A stretch of DNA of 64,000 bases. It comes from DATJLY01 sp035604615 (lineage in GTDB: Bacteria; Pseudomonadota; Alphaproteobacteria; ATCC43930; CGMCC-115725). The position numbers and the translations under genes were made by a program. Numbering within the stretch: position 1 is the first letter of the stretch; every line of letters begins with the position of its first letter. This document shows, piece after piece, positions 24,775-34,797 of this stretch. The stretch covers positions 53,159-117,158 of the forward strand of contig DATNID010000028.1 of NCBI GenBank assembly GCA_035604615.1, written 5' to 3'. Under the pieces are notes generated by a model. It made no database searches. It saw only the letters and a program-made list of their open reading frames with translations, and had not been told where the DNA came from.

Positions 24775-25719
24775 TCACGCCGCGGCGCGGGTGGTGATGG
24801 CGCGGAATACGTCCTCGAGACGCCCGCGCTCGACCCGGAGCGCCGTCACCGGCCATTGCGCCGTGCCGACGAGATCGCTGACCTCGGCGACGATCGAGCG
24901 GCCATCGCGCGGGAAGATCATCAAGCCGCGTCCCTCCCCGTCCTCGACCTCCTCGACCAACGCGACGCCCGGGAGCCGCATGAGCGCGCCGGCAGCATCG
25001 ATATCGTCGCGCGCCAGCGACAGCCGCACCGCGTTGTGGTGGCGCGAGCGCGCCTCGAGCTCTGCGGGCGTGCCGTCGGCGAGGATGCGGCCTTCGGCGA
25101 TGATGATGGCGCGCGTGCACACGGCGTCGACCTCGTCGAGCAGGTGGGTCGAGATGATGATCGCCTTCTGCGGCGCAAGCGCGTTGATGAGCGCGCGCAC
25201 CTCATGCTTCTGGTTGGGGTCGAGCCCGTCGGTCGGCTCGTCGAGGATCAGGATCTCGGGATCGTGCAGCAGCGCCTGGGCCAAGCCGACGCGGCGCTTG
25301 TAGCCTTTGGACAGGGTCTCGATCGGCTGGGCCAGGACGGTCTGGAGCGCGGTGTGCTCGACCGCGAGGGCGATGCGGCGGCGCGCCTCGTCGCCGCCGA
25401 AGCCGCGGATGCGCGCAATGAAGCCCAGGAACGACGCCGGCGTCATATCCGGGTAGCACGGCGCGCCCTCGGGCAGATAGCCGATCCGGCGCTTGGCCGC
25501 GATCGGGTCCAAGACGATGTCGGCGCCGCAGATGACTGCGGTGCCGCTTGTCGGCGCGAGAAAGCCGGTGATCATCTTCATGGTGGTCGACTTGCCGGCG
25601 CCGTTGGGGCCGAGAAAGCCCAGGACTTCGCCCTGCGCCACCGTGAACGTCACGTCATCGACGGCCAAAATCGGGCCGAAGCGCCGGTGCAGGTGGCGCG
25701 CATCGATCATCACGTCCAT
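24775..25719 (-). CDS. ABC transporter ATP-binding protein (GldA/NatA-like)
   Basis: A 314-residue ATPase with Walker A GPNGAGKS at residues 37-44, signature LSKGYKRRVG and Walker B LILDEPTDGLDP, plus the C-terminal extension seen in GldA/NatA-type proteins. It energises the permease encoded next. The ATG at 25719 follows GGAG at seven bases. It is the first gene of the four-gene operon. The 242 bases to the divergent sensor kinase contain no gene; the part near the kinase is unusually AT-rich for this genome. Confidence 0.9.
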   Translation of the reverse strand: MDVMIDARHLHRRFGPILAVDDVTFTVAQGEVLGFLGPNGAGKSTTMKMITGFLAPTSGTAVICGADIVLDPIAAKRRIGYLPEGAPCYPDMTPASFLGFIARIRGFGGDEARRRIALAVEHTALQTVLAQPIETLSKGYKRRVGLAQALLHDPEILILDEPTDGLDPNQKHEVRALINALAPQKAIIISTHLLDEVDAVCTRAIIIAEGRILADGTPAELEARSRHHNAVRLSLARDDIDAAGALMRLPGVALVEEVEDGEGRGLMIFPRDGRSIVAEVSDLVGTAQWPVTALRVERGRLEDVFRAITTRAAA

Positions 25720-25961
25720 GACGCTCCGTCTCCCGCGGCGGACCCTTGGCGTCCAGGTCTCGCCCCGCGCCGCCATGTGCCTCACTTCGTCCGCGGAAAT
25801 CAAGCCCGTGCGTCCGGCCCGAGGGTGAATTCGCCGCAAGGTGGCCCGGGATCCGGGGCCGCGCCGCATGGAAAAAACGCCCGAAACGACGTGACAACGG
25901 CACCGGGCGATGTCATGCTCGATACAACTAACAAGTTAATAATATTTAATTAGGGTGATAA

Positions 25962-28900
25962 TTGATTGTAGTCAGCGGCCGCAAAGGAAAGTCAGGCTTC
26001 AAGACCACGTCGCCTGGCACGCGAACGGTCGGCGGGCTGGGCCCGATCGTGGGCATTGTCGCGCTGGGCATCGCCGTGACCGTGCTGGCCTTCGTCATGG
26101 CCAAGCGCAGCGACGACCAACGCGTGCAAAGCGAGCTCGCCTCTCGCGCCCTCCTTCGCGCCCACGCCTTCGAGCGCAGGCTGGTCCTGACCCAAGGTTC
26201 GCTGGAAGCAATGGCGGTCTTCATTGCCAGCGAGAAAGCGATCGACGCGGCGAGCTTTCACCGTTTTGCCCATCTCGACTATGACAGCGACGACACAAAC
26301 AGCGCGCTCTTATGGGCGCCGCTGGTCCGCGGACCGGACCGCAAGGCTTTCGCCGCCGCCCAGCCTTCCGGCGCGGCTGGCGCTTTCGAAATCGAGGAGC
26401 GGAAGCCCGACGGCAGCTTGGTCAGGGCGGCGGAGCGCGACGAGTACCTGCCGACGCTGTTCGAGGAAACCTATGACGGCAGTCCCGGCCTAGCAGGCTT
26501 CGACTTGTTGACCTTGCCCGAGCGCCGGGCCCGGGCCGAACGCGCGCGCGACGAAGGCACGCCGATCGCGACGCCGCCCGTCAGCATCCTCCTGGGCGGC
26601 GTGCAAAGGCTCGGCTTCCTGGTATTCTGGCCGGTCTATTCGACCGGCGATGTCCCCGCGACGGTCGAGGCACGGCGGGCGGCCTATCGCGGCGCCGCCA
26701 TCTCCCGGCTGGACTTCGCTCGGGTGCTGCCCACTTTGATCGCCAGTTCGCCGGGGATCGAAGAGAACATCGAGTTCCTGATCGATCGCGGCAGGGACGG
26801 AGGCCGGCCCCAACAGGTCGGGACCTATGATGGGGGGACCGGCAAAATCACGCTCGGAGAGGCGTCCATCGCCGGCGCCGCCGGCGGCGTGCCGGTCACC
26901 CGCGAGTTCGATATTTTCGGGCAGCATTGGACCATTCGCTTCGTCTTTCCGCCCGTCATGGTCGCGGGCTTGCGCTCCGGCGCTCCCTGGGCCTGGCTGG
27001 TGTTCGGGCTCGCATTGACCAGCCTCACCGCCGCCTATTTCCAGCGCCAGCGTTCGCGGCGCTGGGGCATCGAGACCATCGTCGCGGAGCGCACCGCGGA
27101 GCTCAGCCGCGAGGTGGAGGATCGCCGCCGCCAGGAGCAGGCCGCGCGCGAGATCGCGACGCGTCTCCAGGCTGTGGTGGATACCACGGTCCACGGCGTC
27201 GTGATCATCGACGGCCAAGGCTCGATCTCGATGTTCAACCCGGCCGCCGAGCGCCTGTTCGGCTACCACGCCGCCGAGCTCATCGGCCAGAACGTCAAGA
27301 TGCTGATGCCGCCGCCCTTCCAGGAAGAGCATGATGGCTACCTGGACAATTACCGCCGCACCGGCGAGCGCAAGATCATCGGCATCGGGCGCGAGGTGGT
27401 CGGACGGCGCAAGGACGGGACGACATTCCCGATGGATCTCGCGGTTGGCGAGGCGCGGCAGAACGGCGCGCCGCTCTTCGTCGGGGTAATCGTCGACCTG
27501 ACCGAACGCAAGCGGACGGAAGACGCGCTCCGGCTGTGGGGCGATGCGTTCGAGAAGGCGGCCTTCGGCATCGCCATCACCGATGCCAAGACGGGAATGC
27601 CCCGGCAGATCAATACCGCGATGGCGCGAATGCATGGCATGACGGTCGAAGAAATGCAAAGGGTGCATGTCCGCGACGGTTATCCCGCCGCGGAGCTCGA
27701 CCGCCTCACGGCAATGAACACGACGTTGAAAGACACGGGTCACGTCGCCTTCGAGGCTCTTCGCCGCCGCAAGGACGGGTCCGTGTTCCCGGCGCAGGTC
27801 GATATTACCGGCGTCCGAGACGAAGCCGGGAAGGTTCTCTATATGATCGCATCCGCGTTCGACGTCACCGAGCGGCGACAGGCCGAGGACAATCTCCGGG
27901 CGAGCGAGGAGCGCTTCCGGTCCATTTTCAGCGCCGTCGGCGATGGCATTTTCCTCACCTCAGCGACGACGGGCACCTTCGTTGCAGTCAATGATCCCGG
28001 CGACAAGATGTTCGGCTACGAGCCGGGCGAATTGATCGGCAGCACTATCGAGACCATCTCTTCTGGCGAGCCGCCCTACACGCAACCGGACGCCTTGGCT
28101 TGGATCGAGAAGGCAAGAGCCACGGGCCGCCCGCAAACCTTCGACTGGAATTGCAAGACCAAGGACGGCAGGCATTTCTGGGTCGAGATTTCGCTGCGAT
28201 TTGCCATGATCGGCGGGTTGGACTTCGTGCTCGCGATCGTTCGCGATCAGACGGCACAGCATGCCATCGAACACCAATTGCGCCAGGCGCAAAAGATGGA
28301 GGCGATCGGCAATCTCAGCGGCGGCATGGCGCACGACTTCAACAACCTGCTCGGCGTCGTCATCGGCAATCTCGACTTGCTGCGCGAGCTCCTGCCGTCG
28401 AAGAGCGAAGCGCTCGAGCTGGCCGACGAATCGCTCGCGGCGGCGTTGCGCGGCGCCGAATTGACCCGGCGGCTCCTGGCCTTTGCCCGGCGCCAGCCGC
28501 TGGCACCGCAGCGCATCGCGCTCAACGACCTGGTCGCGAACATCGTCAAGCTGCTGCAGCGCACGCTCGGCGAGCAGATCGAGATCGCGCTCGACCTTGC
28601 GGCCTTCGTTTGGCCGGTCGTGGTCGATCCGGCGCAGCTCGAGGCGGCGATCGCCAATCTCGCGACCAACGCGCGCGACGCCATGCCAAGAGGCGGCAAG
28701 CTGACCATCGCCACCGCCAACCGCCGCCTCGACGACGACTACGCCGCGCTCCATGCTGACGTCACGGTCGGCGATTATGCCCTGATCGAGGTGAGCGACA
28801 TCGGCACCGGCATGACGCCGGAGGTGATGGCGAAGATCTTCGAGCCCTTCTACACCACCAAGGCGGAGGGCAAGGGCACCGGGCTCGGCCTCAGCATGGT

Positions 28901-29414
28901 GTTCGGCTTCATCAAACAGTCAGGCGGCCATATCACCGTCTACAGCGAACCCGGCGCCGGCACCACCTTCCGGCTCTATCTGCCGCGCTCGCTCGAGGGC
29001 GCGTTCGCCGAGGAGATGGAGCCGAGAGCGGACGTGCCGCGCGCCGGCGGCGAGAGCGTGCTGGCGGTGGAGGACAATGCCGCGCTGCGCCGCGTCGTGG
29101 TGCGCCAGCTCACGGATTTGGGCTACCGGGTGGTGGAGGCGGACGGCGCGGCGGCCGCGCTCGCCCTGATGGAGCGGGAGAAAATCGATCTCCTGTTCAG
29201 CGATGTTGTCATGCCGGGAGACATGGACGGCTACGCCCTGGCGCAGCGCGTCGCGGAACGCTGGCCCAGGGTCAAGATCGTGCTCACCTCGGGATTCCCC
29301 GAGACGAACGTCAGCGAAACCTTCGGCGCGGTCGCACCAACGATCCGGCTCTTGAGCAAGCCCTACCGCAGGGACGAGCTTGCCCGCGCGATCCGCGAGG
29401 CGCTTGATAGGTGA
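25962..29414 (+). CDS. CHASE-PAS hybrid sensor histidine kinase with FixL-like PAS
   Basis: 1150 residues: TM1 (about 24-46), periplasmic CHASE domain (about 60-310), TM2 (about 340-358), three PAS domains (about 395-515, 520-640, 650-770), HisKA with phospho-acceptor H791 (GGMAHDFNNLLG), HATPase (DIGTGM, GKGTGLGLSM) and a C-terminal receiver with D1081 (FSDVVMPG). The first PAS resembles FixL: EEHDGY places H457 at the haem-proximal position and IIGIGR places R477 at the distal Arg position; the second distal residue is Lys instead of His. The TTG start follows AGGG. It probably senses a gas or redox state internally and a ligand outside; the cognate output is not in the window. Confidence 0.9.
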   Translation: MIVVSGRKGKSGFKTTSPGTRTVGGLGPIVGIVALGIAVTVLAFVMAKRSDDQRVQSELASRALLRAHAFERRLVLTQGSLEAMAVFIASEKAIDAASFHRFAHLDYDSDDTNSALLWAPLVRGPDRKAFAAAQPSGAAGAFEIEERKPDGSLVRAAERDEYLPTLFEETYDGSPGLAGFDLLTLPERRARAERARDEGTPIATPPVSILLGGVQRLGFLVFWPVYSTGDVPATVEARRAAYRGAAISRLDFARVLPTLIASSPGIEENIEFLIDRGRDGGRPQQVGTYDGGTGKITLGEASIAGAAGGVPVTREFDIFGQHWTIRFVFPPVMVAGLRSGAPWAWLVFGLALTSLTAAYFQRQRSRRWGIETIVAERTAELSREVEDRRRQEQAAREIATRLQAVVDTTVHGVVIIDGQGSISMFNPAAERLFGYHAAELIGQNVKMLMPPPFQEEHDGYLDNYRRTGERKIIGIGREVVGRRKDGTTFPMDLAVGEARQNGAPLFVGVIVDLTERKRTEDALRLWGDAFEKAAFGIAITDAKTGMPRQINTAMARMHGMTVEEMQRVHVRDGYPAAELDRLTAMNTTLKDTGHVAFEALRRRKDGSVFPAQVDITGVRDEAGKVLYMIASAFDVTERRQAEDNLRASEERFRSIFSAVGDGIFLTSATTGTFVAVNDPGDKMFGYEPGELIGSTIETISSGEPPYTQPDALAWIEKARATGRPQTFDWNCKTKDGRHFWVEISLRFAMIGGLDFVLAIVRDQTAQHAIEHQLRQAQKMEAIGNLSGGMAHDFNNLLGVVIGNLDLLRELLPSKSEALELADESLAAALRGAELTRRLLAFARRQPLAPQRIALNDLVANIVKLLQRTLGEQIEIALDLAAFVWPVVVDPAQLEAAIANLATNARDAMPRGGKLTIATANRRLDDDYAALHADVTVGDYALIEVSDIGTGMTPEVMAKIFEPFYTTKAEGKGTGLGLSMVFGFIKQSGGHITVYSEPGAGTTFRLYLPRSLEGAFAEEMEPRADVPRAGGESVLAVEDNAALRRVVVRQLTDLGYRVVEADGAAAALALMEREKIDLLFSDVVMPGDMDGYALAQRVAERWPRVKIVLTSGFPETNVSETFGAVAPTIRLLSKPYRRDELARAIREALDR

Positions 29415-29435
29415 CGTGAGCGCCTCGTCCGGTTC

Positions 29436-30077
29436 ATGCTGATCGTCACCCTGCTAAAGGGCATCGCCGTCGGCATCGTCATCGCCCTGCCGGTCGGGCC
29501 GGTCGGTCTCCTGTGCGTGCGGCGGACGCTGTTCGGGGGGATGCGGTTCGGCCTCGTGTCGGGCCTCGGCGCGGCGTGCGCGGACACCGTCTTCGGCATC
29601 GTCGCCGGCTTCGGCCTCACCGTCGTGCGCGACTGGATCCTGGGCTTTCAAGACTGGCTCGGCGCGGCGGGCGGGGTGTACCTGGTGTGGACAGGGGCGC
29701 ACGTGCTGCTGGTGCGGGCGGCGCCCGAGCCCGAGCCCGAGCCGCTCGGCGGCGAGGCGCTCGCCGGCGCCTTCGCCTCGACCTTCGCCCTCACGATCAC
29801 CAATCCCATCACCATCCTCGCCTTCGCCGCCATCTTCGCCAAGTTCGGGATCGCGCCGAACGCGACCTCGATCGACGTGGCCGTGCTGGTGGCAGGCGTG
29901 TTCGCGGGCTCGGCGCTGTGGTGGCTCGGCATCACCATTGGCATCGCCTGGGTGCGGCGCCGGGCGCGCGGCGTCAGACTGGGCTGGCTCAACCGCCTGT
30001 CGGGGGCGGTGCTGTCGCTGTCCGGGCTGGCGCTCCTGGCCGCAGCATGGTTGGGGTTCGCCGGCATCCGGCGGTGA
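29436..30077 (+). CDS. LysE/RhtB family exporter
   Basis: A 213-residue inner-membrane protein with five or six TM helices. The N-terminal GIAVGIVIALPVGPVGLLCV is the conserved LysE/RhtB motif, and FALTITNPITILAFAAIFA is the second. The family exports amino acids or related small solutes; the substrate is not predictable. It follows the sensor kinase by 21 bases on the same strand, so it may be co-transcribed and under the same control. Confidence 0.88.
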   Translation: MLIVTLLKGIAVGIVIALPVGPVGLLCVRRTLFGGMRFGLVSGLGAACADTVFGIVAGFGLTVVRDWILGFQDWLGAAGGVYLVWTGAHVLLVRAAPEPEPEPLGGEALAGAFASTFALTITNPITILAFAAIFAKFGIAPNATSIDVAVLVAGVFAGSALWWLGITIGIAWVRRRARGVRLGWLNRLSGAVLSLSGLALLAAAWLGFAGIRR

Positions 30078-30124
30078 GCGCGGTGAATTGGCGATTTGCC
30101 GGAACCTCGGCTAGACTCCTTGCC

Positions 30125-32284
30125 ATGCCGCTCCGTCCCCGCCTGCTGCGCGGGATTGCGCTGGCGTTGGCGGCGCTTCTCGCGCTGGCGGCCCCGGCGC
30201 GCGCCCAACCCGCCTCGGCCCCGGCCTCGGCTTCATCTCCCGGCCAGCCGGTTTCGGCCGACGAGCTGCAGCAACTGGTCGACACGCTCGACGATCCGGT
30301 CGCGCGGCAGAAGCTCGTGACGCAACTCCAGGCGCTCATCGCCGCCCAGCGCGGCCAGCAACAGCAGTCGGCGCTGGCCAGCCCGGCCACCGCGTTCGAC
30401 ACGCTCTCTGACCAATTCGACACGATGGCGACCGAAATCCTGTCCGCGGCCAAGGTCGTGATCAACCTGCCGCGGCTGTTCCGCTGGCTCGAGCGCCAGG
30501 TCGAGAGCGAGCCGCAGCGCGCATTCTGGCTCACGGTCGGAACCCAGCTGGCGCTCATCCTGACCGCCGGGCTGATCGCGAACTGGGTGGCGGATTTCCT
30601 GCTGCGCCGGGTCCAGCGCAAGGTGGCGGCGCTGCGCGGCGCAACGACCGGGGCGCGTCTCGTCAACATGCTGCTCGGGTTCGTGATCGCCGCCGTGCCG
30701 GTGCTGGCATTCGCCGCCGCGTCCTCCGCCACCGTGCCGTTCGTCGACGTGAATTTCGGCACCCGCGAGGTGGCGCGGGTCCTGATCGCGGCGATCCTGT
30801 GGACGCGCCTTGTGCTGGCGGCGGTGCGGGTCGCGCTGCTCGCGCCCGCGGCCCAGGAGTCCTACGGGCTCGGCGGCGAGACGCGCCAGTATCTCTACAT
30901 CTGGGCGCGGCGCTTCGCCGGCTGGGCGGTCTATGGCTTCTCGTTCGCCTCGGCGGCGTGGTGGCTCGGCGTGCCCAGCTCGATCCATGCGCTCATCCTG
31001 CGCTCGACGATCCTGGTGCTGGCGATGCTTGCCATCATCTTCGTGCTGCAGAACCGCACCGCGGTGAGCGACTGGCTGCGCGGCGGACGCGAGGGCCGCG
31101 GCACCTGGCGCGTGATCCGCCACCGCGTCGCCGACACCTGGCACGTGCTCGCCATCATCTACATCGTCGGCTCGTTCGGCGTTTACGTGGTGAATGTCAG
31201 CGGCGGCTATTACTTCCTGATCCAGGCCACGGTGGAGACGGTGGTGGTACTGCTGGCGTCGGCGCTGCTGGTGCGGTTCTTCGAGCGGCTGAGCCAGCGC
31301 GGCTTCGCGCTCTCGTCCGAGACGAAGTCGCTCTATCCGACCCTCGAGACGCGCGCCAACCGCTACCTTCCGGCGCTCTCCTTCGTCATCGCCACCGTCG
31401 TCTACGTCTCGGCCGCGCTCACCTTGCTGCAAGTTTGGGGCGTGCGTGCCTTCGACTGGCTCGACACCGAGACGAGCCGCCGCACCACCGGCACGGTCGT
31501 CACCACCGGCATCGTCCTCGTCGCCGCCGTCATCGCGTGGGAGCTATTCAGCTCGGCGATCGAGCGCTACCTCCATGCCGGCAGCGCCAGCGTGGCGCGC
31601 AGCGCCCGCATCCGGACATTGCTGCCGGTGCTGCGCACTGCCGTGATGGTGGTGCTGGTGGTGATGGTCGGGCTCATCGTGCTGTCCGAGATCGGCGTCA
31701 ACATCGCGCCGCTTCTCGCCGGCGCCGGCGTCGTCGGGCTCGCCGTCGGCTTTGCCTCGCAGGCGCTGCTCAAGGACCTCATCATCGGCCTCATCATTCT
31801 CGCCGAGGACACGCTGGCGGTGGGCGAAGTGGTCGATGTCGGCAAGGGCGCGGGCGTGGTCGAGGCGATCACGATGCGTGCCATGCGCCTCAGGGACGCG
31901 TCGGGCACGCTGCTCACCATCCCGTTCAGCGAGGTGACGACGATCCGGAACATGACGCGCGACTTCGCCTATGCCGTGCACGATATCGGCGTCGTCTATC
32001 GCGAGGACCCCGACCGCGTCATCGCGGTGCTGCGGGAGGTGGCGGCGGAGATGGCGGCGGACCCCGAATGGGCGGCGCGGATATTGGGGCCGCTCGACGT
32101 CGTGGGGCTCGAGCGCTTTACCGACAGCGCGCAGATGATCCGCGTCCGACTCAAGACCGCGCCCTTGCAACAATGGGGGGTGCAGTACGAATTCAACCGC
32201 CGCATGAAGAAGGCGTTCGACGCGCACGGCATCGAGATGCCCGCGGCGAACCAGACGCATTATCTGGCAACGCCGCCGGCGTAA
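30125..32284 (+). CDS. large MscS-type mechanosensitive channel (YbiO/MscM-like)
   Basis: 719 residues: signal peptide (cleavage near ARA-QPA, residues 24-28), a periplasmic Gln-rich helical part, about ten TM segments, then the MscS pore helix (LLAGAGVVGLAVGFASQALLK, with the Gly/Ala packing ridge) and the beta domain (VGEVVDVGKGAGVVEAITMR, LLTIPFSEV). It would release solutes under hypo-osmotic stress. The ATG at 30125 starts the signal peptide; the frame is open far upstream through the LysE gene. Confidence 0.9.
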   Translation: MPLRPRLLRGIALALAALLALAAPARAQPASAPASASSPGQPVSADELQQLVDTLDDPVARQKLVTQLQALIAAQRGQQQQSALASPATAFDTLSDQFDTMATEILSAAKVVINLPRLFRWLERQVESEPQRAFWLTVGTQLALILTAGLIANWVADFLLRRVQRKVAALRGATTGARLVNMLLGFVIAAVPVLAFAAASSATVPFVDVNFGTREVARVLIAAILWTRLVLAAVRVALLAPAAQESYGLGGETRQYLYIWARRFAGWAVYGFSFASAAWWLGVPSSIHALILRSTILVLAMLAIIFVLQNRTAVSDWLRGGREGRGTWRVIRHRVADTWHVLAIIYIVGSFGVYVVNVSGGYYFLIQATVETVVVLLASALLVRFFERLSQRGFALSSETKSLYPTLETRANRYLPALSFVIATVVYVSAALTLLQVWGVRAFDWLDTETSRRTTGTVVTTGIVLVAAVIAWELFSSAIERYLHAGSASVARSARIRTLLPVLRTAVMVVLVVMVGLIVLSEIGVNIAPLLAGAGVVGLAVGFASQALLKDLIIGLIILAEDTLAVGEVVDVGKGAGVVEAITMRAMRLRDASGTLLTIPFSEVTTIRNMTRDFAYAVHDIGVVYREDPDRVIAVLREVAAEMAADPEWAARILGPLDVVGLERFTDSAQMIRVRLKTAPLQQWGVQYEFNRRMKKAFDAHGIEMPAANQTHYLATPPA

Positions 32285-32293
32285 GGCCTGCGT

Positions 32294-32875
32294 CTAGTCC
32301 GGCTTCTCGCGCGCGAGGCGATCGAGCGCGGCCTCGTCGCGCGCCGCCAACACGCGCCGCGCCACGTCGAAGCCGAAGCCGGCGCGGGCAAGGACGCCGA
32401 GATCGCGGTCGTGGGCGGCGGCGCGCGACGCGGCCGGGCGGAACGGGCCGAGCCGGCGGCGCCGCGCCAGCGCGCAGGCCGCCTCGAGCTCGCTCGCCGC
32501 CGGTACGCCCAGCTCGGCGAGGGCGGCGCGGACATGCGCGTCGTCGACGCCCTTCTCCCTGAGGCGGAAGCGGATGCCGGCGGCCGAGACGCCGCGCCGA
32601 TGCAGGCTTGCGGCCTGCTGCGCGGCGTAGGCGCCATCGTCGAGCAGGCGCGCGGAAATCATGCGGGCGACCACCGCATCGACGAAACGCGCGCCGGTGG
32701 CGGCATCGATGCGCGCGTCGCCGGCGGCGCGCGCCACCCGGCGCATCAGCACGCGCCGCAGATTCTCGCTCGAACTCGCAAAATGCGCGAGATAGGCGAT
32801 CGCCGCGTCCTTGAGGGCCGCTTCGTCGAGCGGCGCCGCTTCGCCGCCCCGTGGGGCGCGCTTGCGCTGGGCCAT
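32294..32875 (-). CDS. recX: RecX family regulatory protein
   Basis: A 193-residue, helical, basic protein. The repeated three-helix units are visible: AYLAHFASSSENLRRVLMRR, SARLLDDGAYAAQQ, SLHRRGVSAAGIRFRLREKG and RRRRLGPFR. RecX binds RecA filaments and limits recombination and SOS activity. Start MAQRKRAPRGG at 32875; the upstream extension of the frame overlaps the divergent permease leader and is unlike the family. No recA is present nearby. Confidence 0.83.
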   Translation of the reverse strand: MAQRKRAPRGGEAAPLDEAALKDAAIAYLAHFASSSENLRRVLMRRVARAAGDARIDAATGARFVDAVVARMISARLLDDGAYAAQQAASLHRRGVSAAGIRFRLREKGVDDAHVRAALAELGVPAASELEAACALARRRRLGPFRPAASRAAAHDRDLGVLARAGFGFDVARRVLAARDEAALDRLAREKPD

Positions 32876-32957
32876 TGGGTCACGGAGACACGCCGCGCGT
32901 GCCCGGTCAAGCCCCGCGCCTTGTGCCGCGGCGCGGGCGGCCGCTAAGCTGCCGGCG

Positions 32958-33773
32958 ATGGATGGACACGAGAGCGCGGTGCTGGCACCGCGCGTACGCC
33001 GCTTCGGCGCGGTCAACTGGCTCGGGCTGTGGACGCTCTACCTGCGCGAGGTGCATCGCTTCCTCAAGGTGGCGATGCAGACGATCGCGGCGCCGGTGGT
33101 GACGACGCTGCTGTTCCTCGCCATCTTCCTCCTGGCGCTGGGCGGGCAACAGCGCATCATCGCAGGCGCACCCTTCCTCGAGTTCCTGGCCCCCGGGCTC
33201 ATCATGATGGCGATGGTGCAGAACGCCTTCGCCAACACCACCTCGTCGCTGATGATCGCCAAGTTCCAGGGCAACATCGTCGATTTGCTGATGCCGCCCT
33301 TGAGCCCGCTGGAGCTGACGCTGGGCCTCGCCTTGGGCGGGGTGACGCGCGGCTTGGTGGTCGGCATCGTGGTGGCAGGCGCAATGGCGCTGGTCGTGCC
33401 AATGCACATCGCGTCGCCGGCGCTCGCGATCTTTCACGCCGTCGCCGCCTCGCTCATGCTGTCGGTGCTGGGCATCATCGGCGCCATCTGGGCCGACAAG
33501 TTCGACCACATCGCCGCCGTCACCAACTTCATCGTGACGCCGCTGTCGTTCCTGTCGGGCACGTTCTACTCGATCGAGCGCCTGCCCAAACTGTGGCAGG
33601 ACGTGGCGCTATGCAATCCGTTCTTCTATATGATCGACGGGTTCCGCGCCGCCTTCATCGGCCATGCCGACGGCTCGATCGCGCTCGGCATCGCGGTGAT
33701 GACGTTGCTCGACCTCGCCCTGCTGTGGGCGTCGCACCGCATGATCGCGTGCGGCTACAAGCTCAAGGCGTGA
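32958..33773 (+). CDS. ABC-2 type permease without a neighbouring ATPase
   Basis: A 271-residue membrane protein with six TM helices. TLYLREVHRFLKVAMQTI near the N-terminus and FLSGTFYSIERLPKLWQDVAL near the C-terminus are the ABC-2 family signatures (NodJ/YadH-like exporters). It needs an ATP-binding partner, but none is encoded beside it; the partner may be elsewhere. The 3' end overlaps the convergent aldo/keto reductase gene by 11 bases. Substrate unknown. Confidence 0.85.
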   Translation: MDGHESAVLAPRVRRFGAVNWLGLWTLYLREVHRFLKVAMQTIAAPVVTTLLFLAIFLLALGGQQRIIAGAPFLEFLAPGLIMMAMVQNAFANTTSSLMIAKFQGNIVDLLMPPLSPLELTLGLALGGVTRGLVVGIVVAGAMALVVPMHIASPALAIFHAVAASLMLSVLGIIGAIWADKFDHIAAVTNFIVTPLSFLSGTFYSIERLPKLWQDVALCNPFFYMIDGFRAAFIGHADGSIALGIAVMTLLDLALLWASHRMIACGYKLKA

Positions 33774-34686
33774 GCGTCAGCCGGTCGATCTCCGCCATCT
33801 CCGCTGCCGACATCGCCCATGACAGGGCGCGCAAATTGGCCGCGACCTGCTCCGGCTTGGTGGCGCCGGCGATGATACTGGTGACGAAGGGGTGCGCCGC
33901 GAGCCAGCTCATGGCAAGTTCGAGCAGGCTTTTGCCGCGCGCGACGCCGTAGGCTTCGAGCGCCTCGGTGCGCTGCCAGTTGGCCGGCGTGAGATAGCGG
34001 CTGGCGGGCCAGCCGCCCTCGCTCAAGCGCGCGCCCTTGGGCAGCGGGCGGTCGCGGTGGTACTTGCCGGTCAGGAGCCCGCCCGCCAGCGGCAGGTAGG
34101 GCAGGAACCCCGACCCTTGCGCCGCCATCTCCGGCACCAGGTCGCGTTCGATGCCGCGCACCAGCAGGCTGTACTCGTTCTGGCAGGTGGTGAAGGGCGT
34201 CACGCCCTTGGCCGACGCCGCGCCGCGCGCCTCCTTGAGCTGCGCGCCGGTGAAATAGGAGCAGCCGATCTGGCGCAGCTTGCCCTGGCGCACCAGCGCG
34301 TCGAGCGCGCCCAAGGTCTCGGCGATCGGCGTCGAGGGATCGGGGCGGTGGAGCTGATAGAGATCGATCCAGTCGGTGCCGAGCCGCTTGAGGCTGGCCT
34401 CGGCGGCCTCCTTGACGTGGCGGGCCGACGCGCCGCCCGACATGCCGAACTTGGTGGCGATGATGACGTCCTTGCGCCGTGCGCCCAGCGCGCGGCCGAG
34501 GAAGCTCTCCGATGTGCCGCCGCCGCCGTAATTGTCCGACGTGTCGAAGAGGGTGACGCCGAGATCGAGCGCCTGATGCACCACGGCGCGCGTCGCTTCG
34601 TAGTCGAGCCGCCCGCCGAACTGGTTGCAGCCCAGCCCCAACAGCGAGACCGAGGGGCCCGACGGGCCGAGAATGCGATGCTCCAC
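33763..34686 (-). CDS. aldo/keto reductase
   Basis: A 307-residue NADPH-dependent TIM-barrel oxidoreductase. Catalytic Asp and Tyr are in TLFDTSDNYGGGGTSE, Lys in IIATKFGM, and His in YQLHRPDPSTP; SIIAGATKPEQV near the C-terminus binds NADPH phosphate. The GTG at 34686 follows AAGGAG six bases upstream and is preferred to the ATG at 34707. Substrate unknown. Confidence 0.87.
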   Translation of the reverse strand: MEHRILGPSGPSVSLLGLGCNQFGGRLDYEATRAVVHQALDLGVTLFDTSDNYGGGGTSESFLGRALGARRKDVIIATKFGMSGGASARHVKEAAEASLKRLGTDWIDLYQLHRPDPSTPIAETLGALDALVRQGKLRQIGCSYFTGAQLKEARGAASAKGVTPFTTCQNEYSLLVRGIERDLVPEMAAQGSGFLPYLPLAGGLLTGKYHRDRPLPKGARLSEGGWPASRYLTPANWQRTEALEAYGVARGKSLLELAMSWLAAHPFVTSIIAGATKPEQVAANLRALSWAMSAAEMAEIDRLTLTP

Positions 34687-34797
34687 GCTCAACTCCTTAA
34701 CGACCATTGCAGCGTATTAATGACGAAGACCATTCCGCACCTTAGCGCGCGGCGATACCATCGTACGCGTCGATTTATTCGGCCAGGCAGGGCGACG

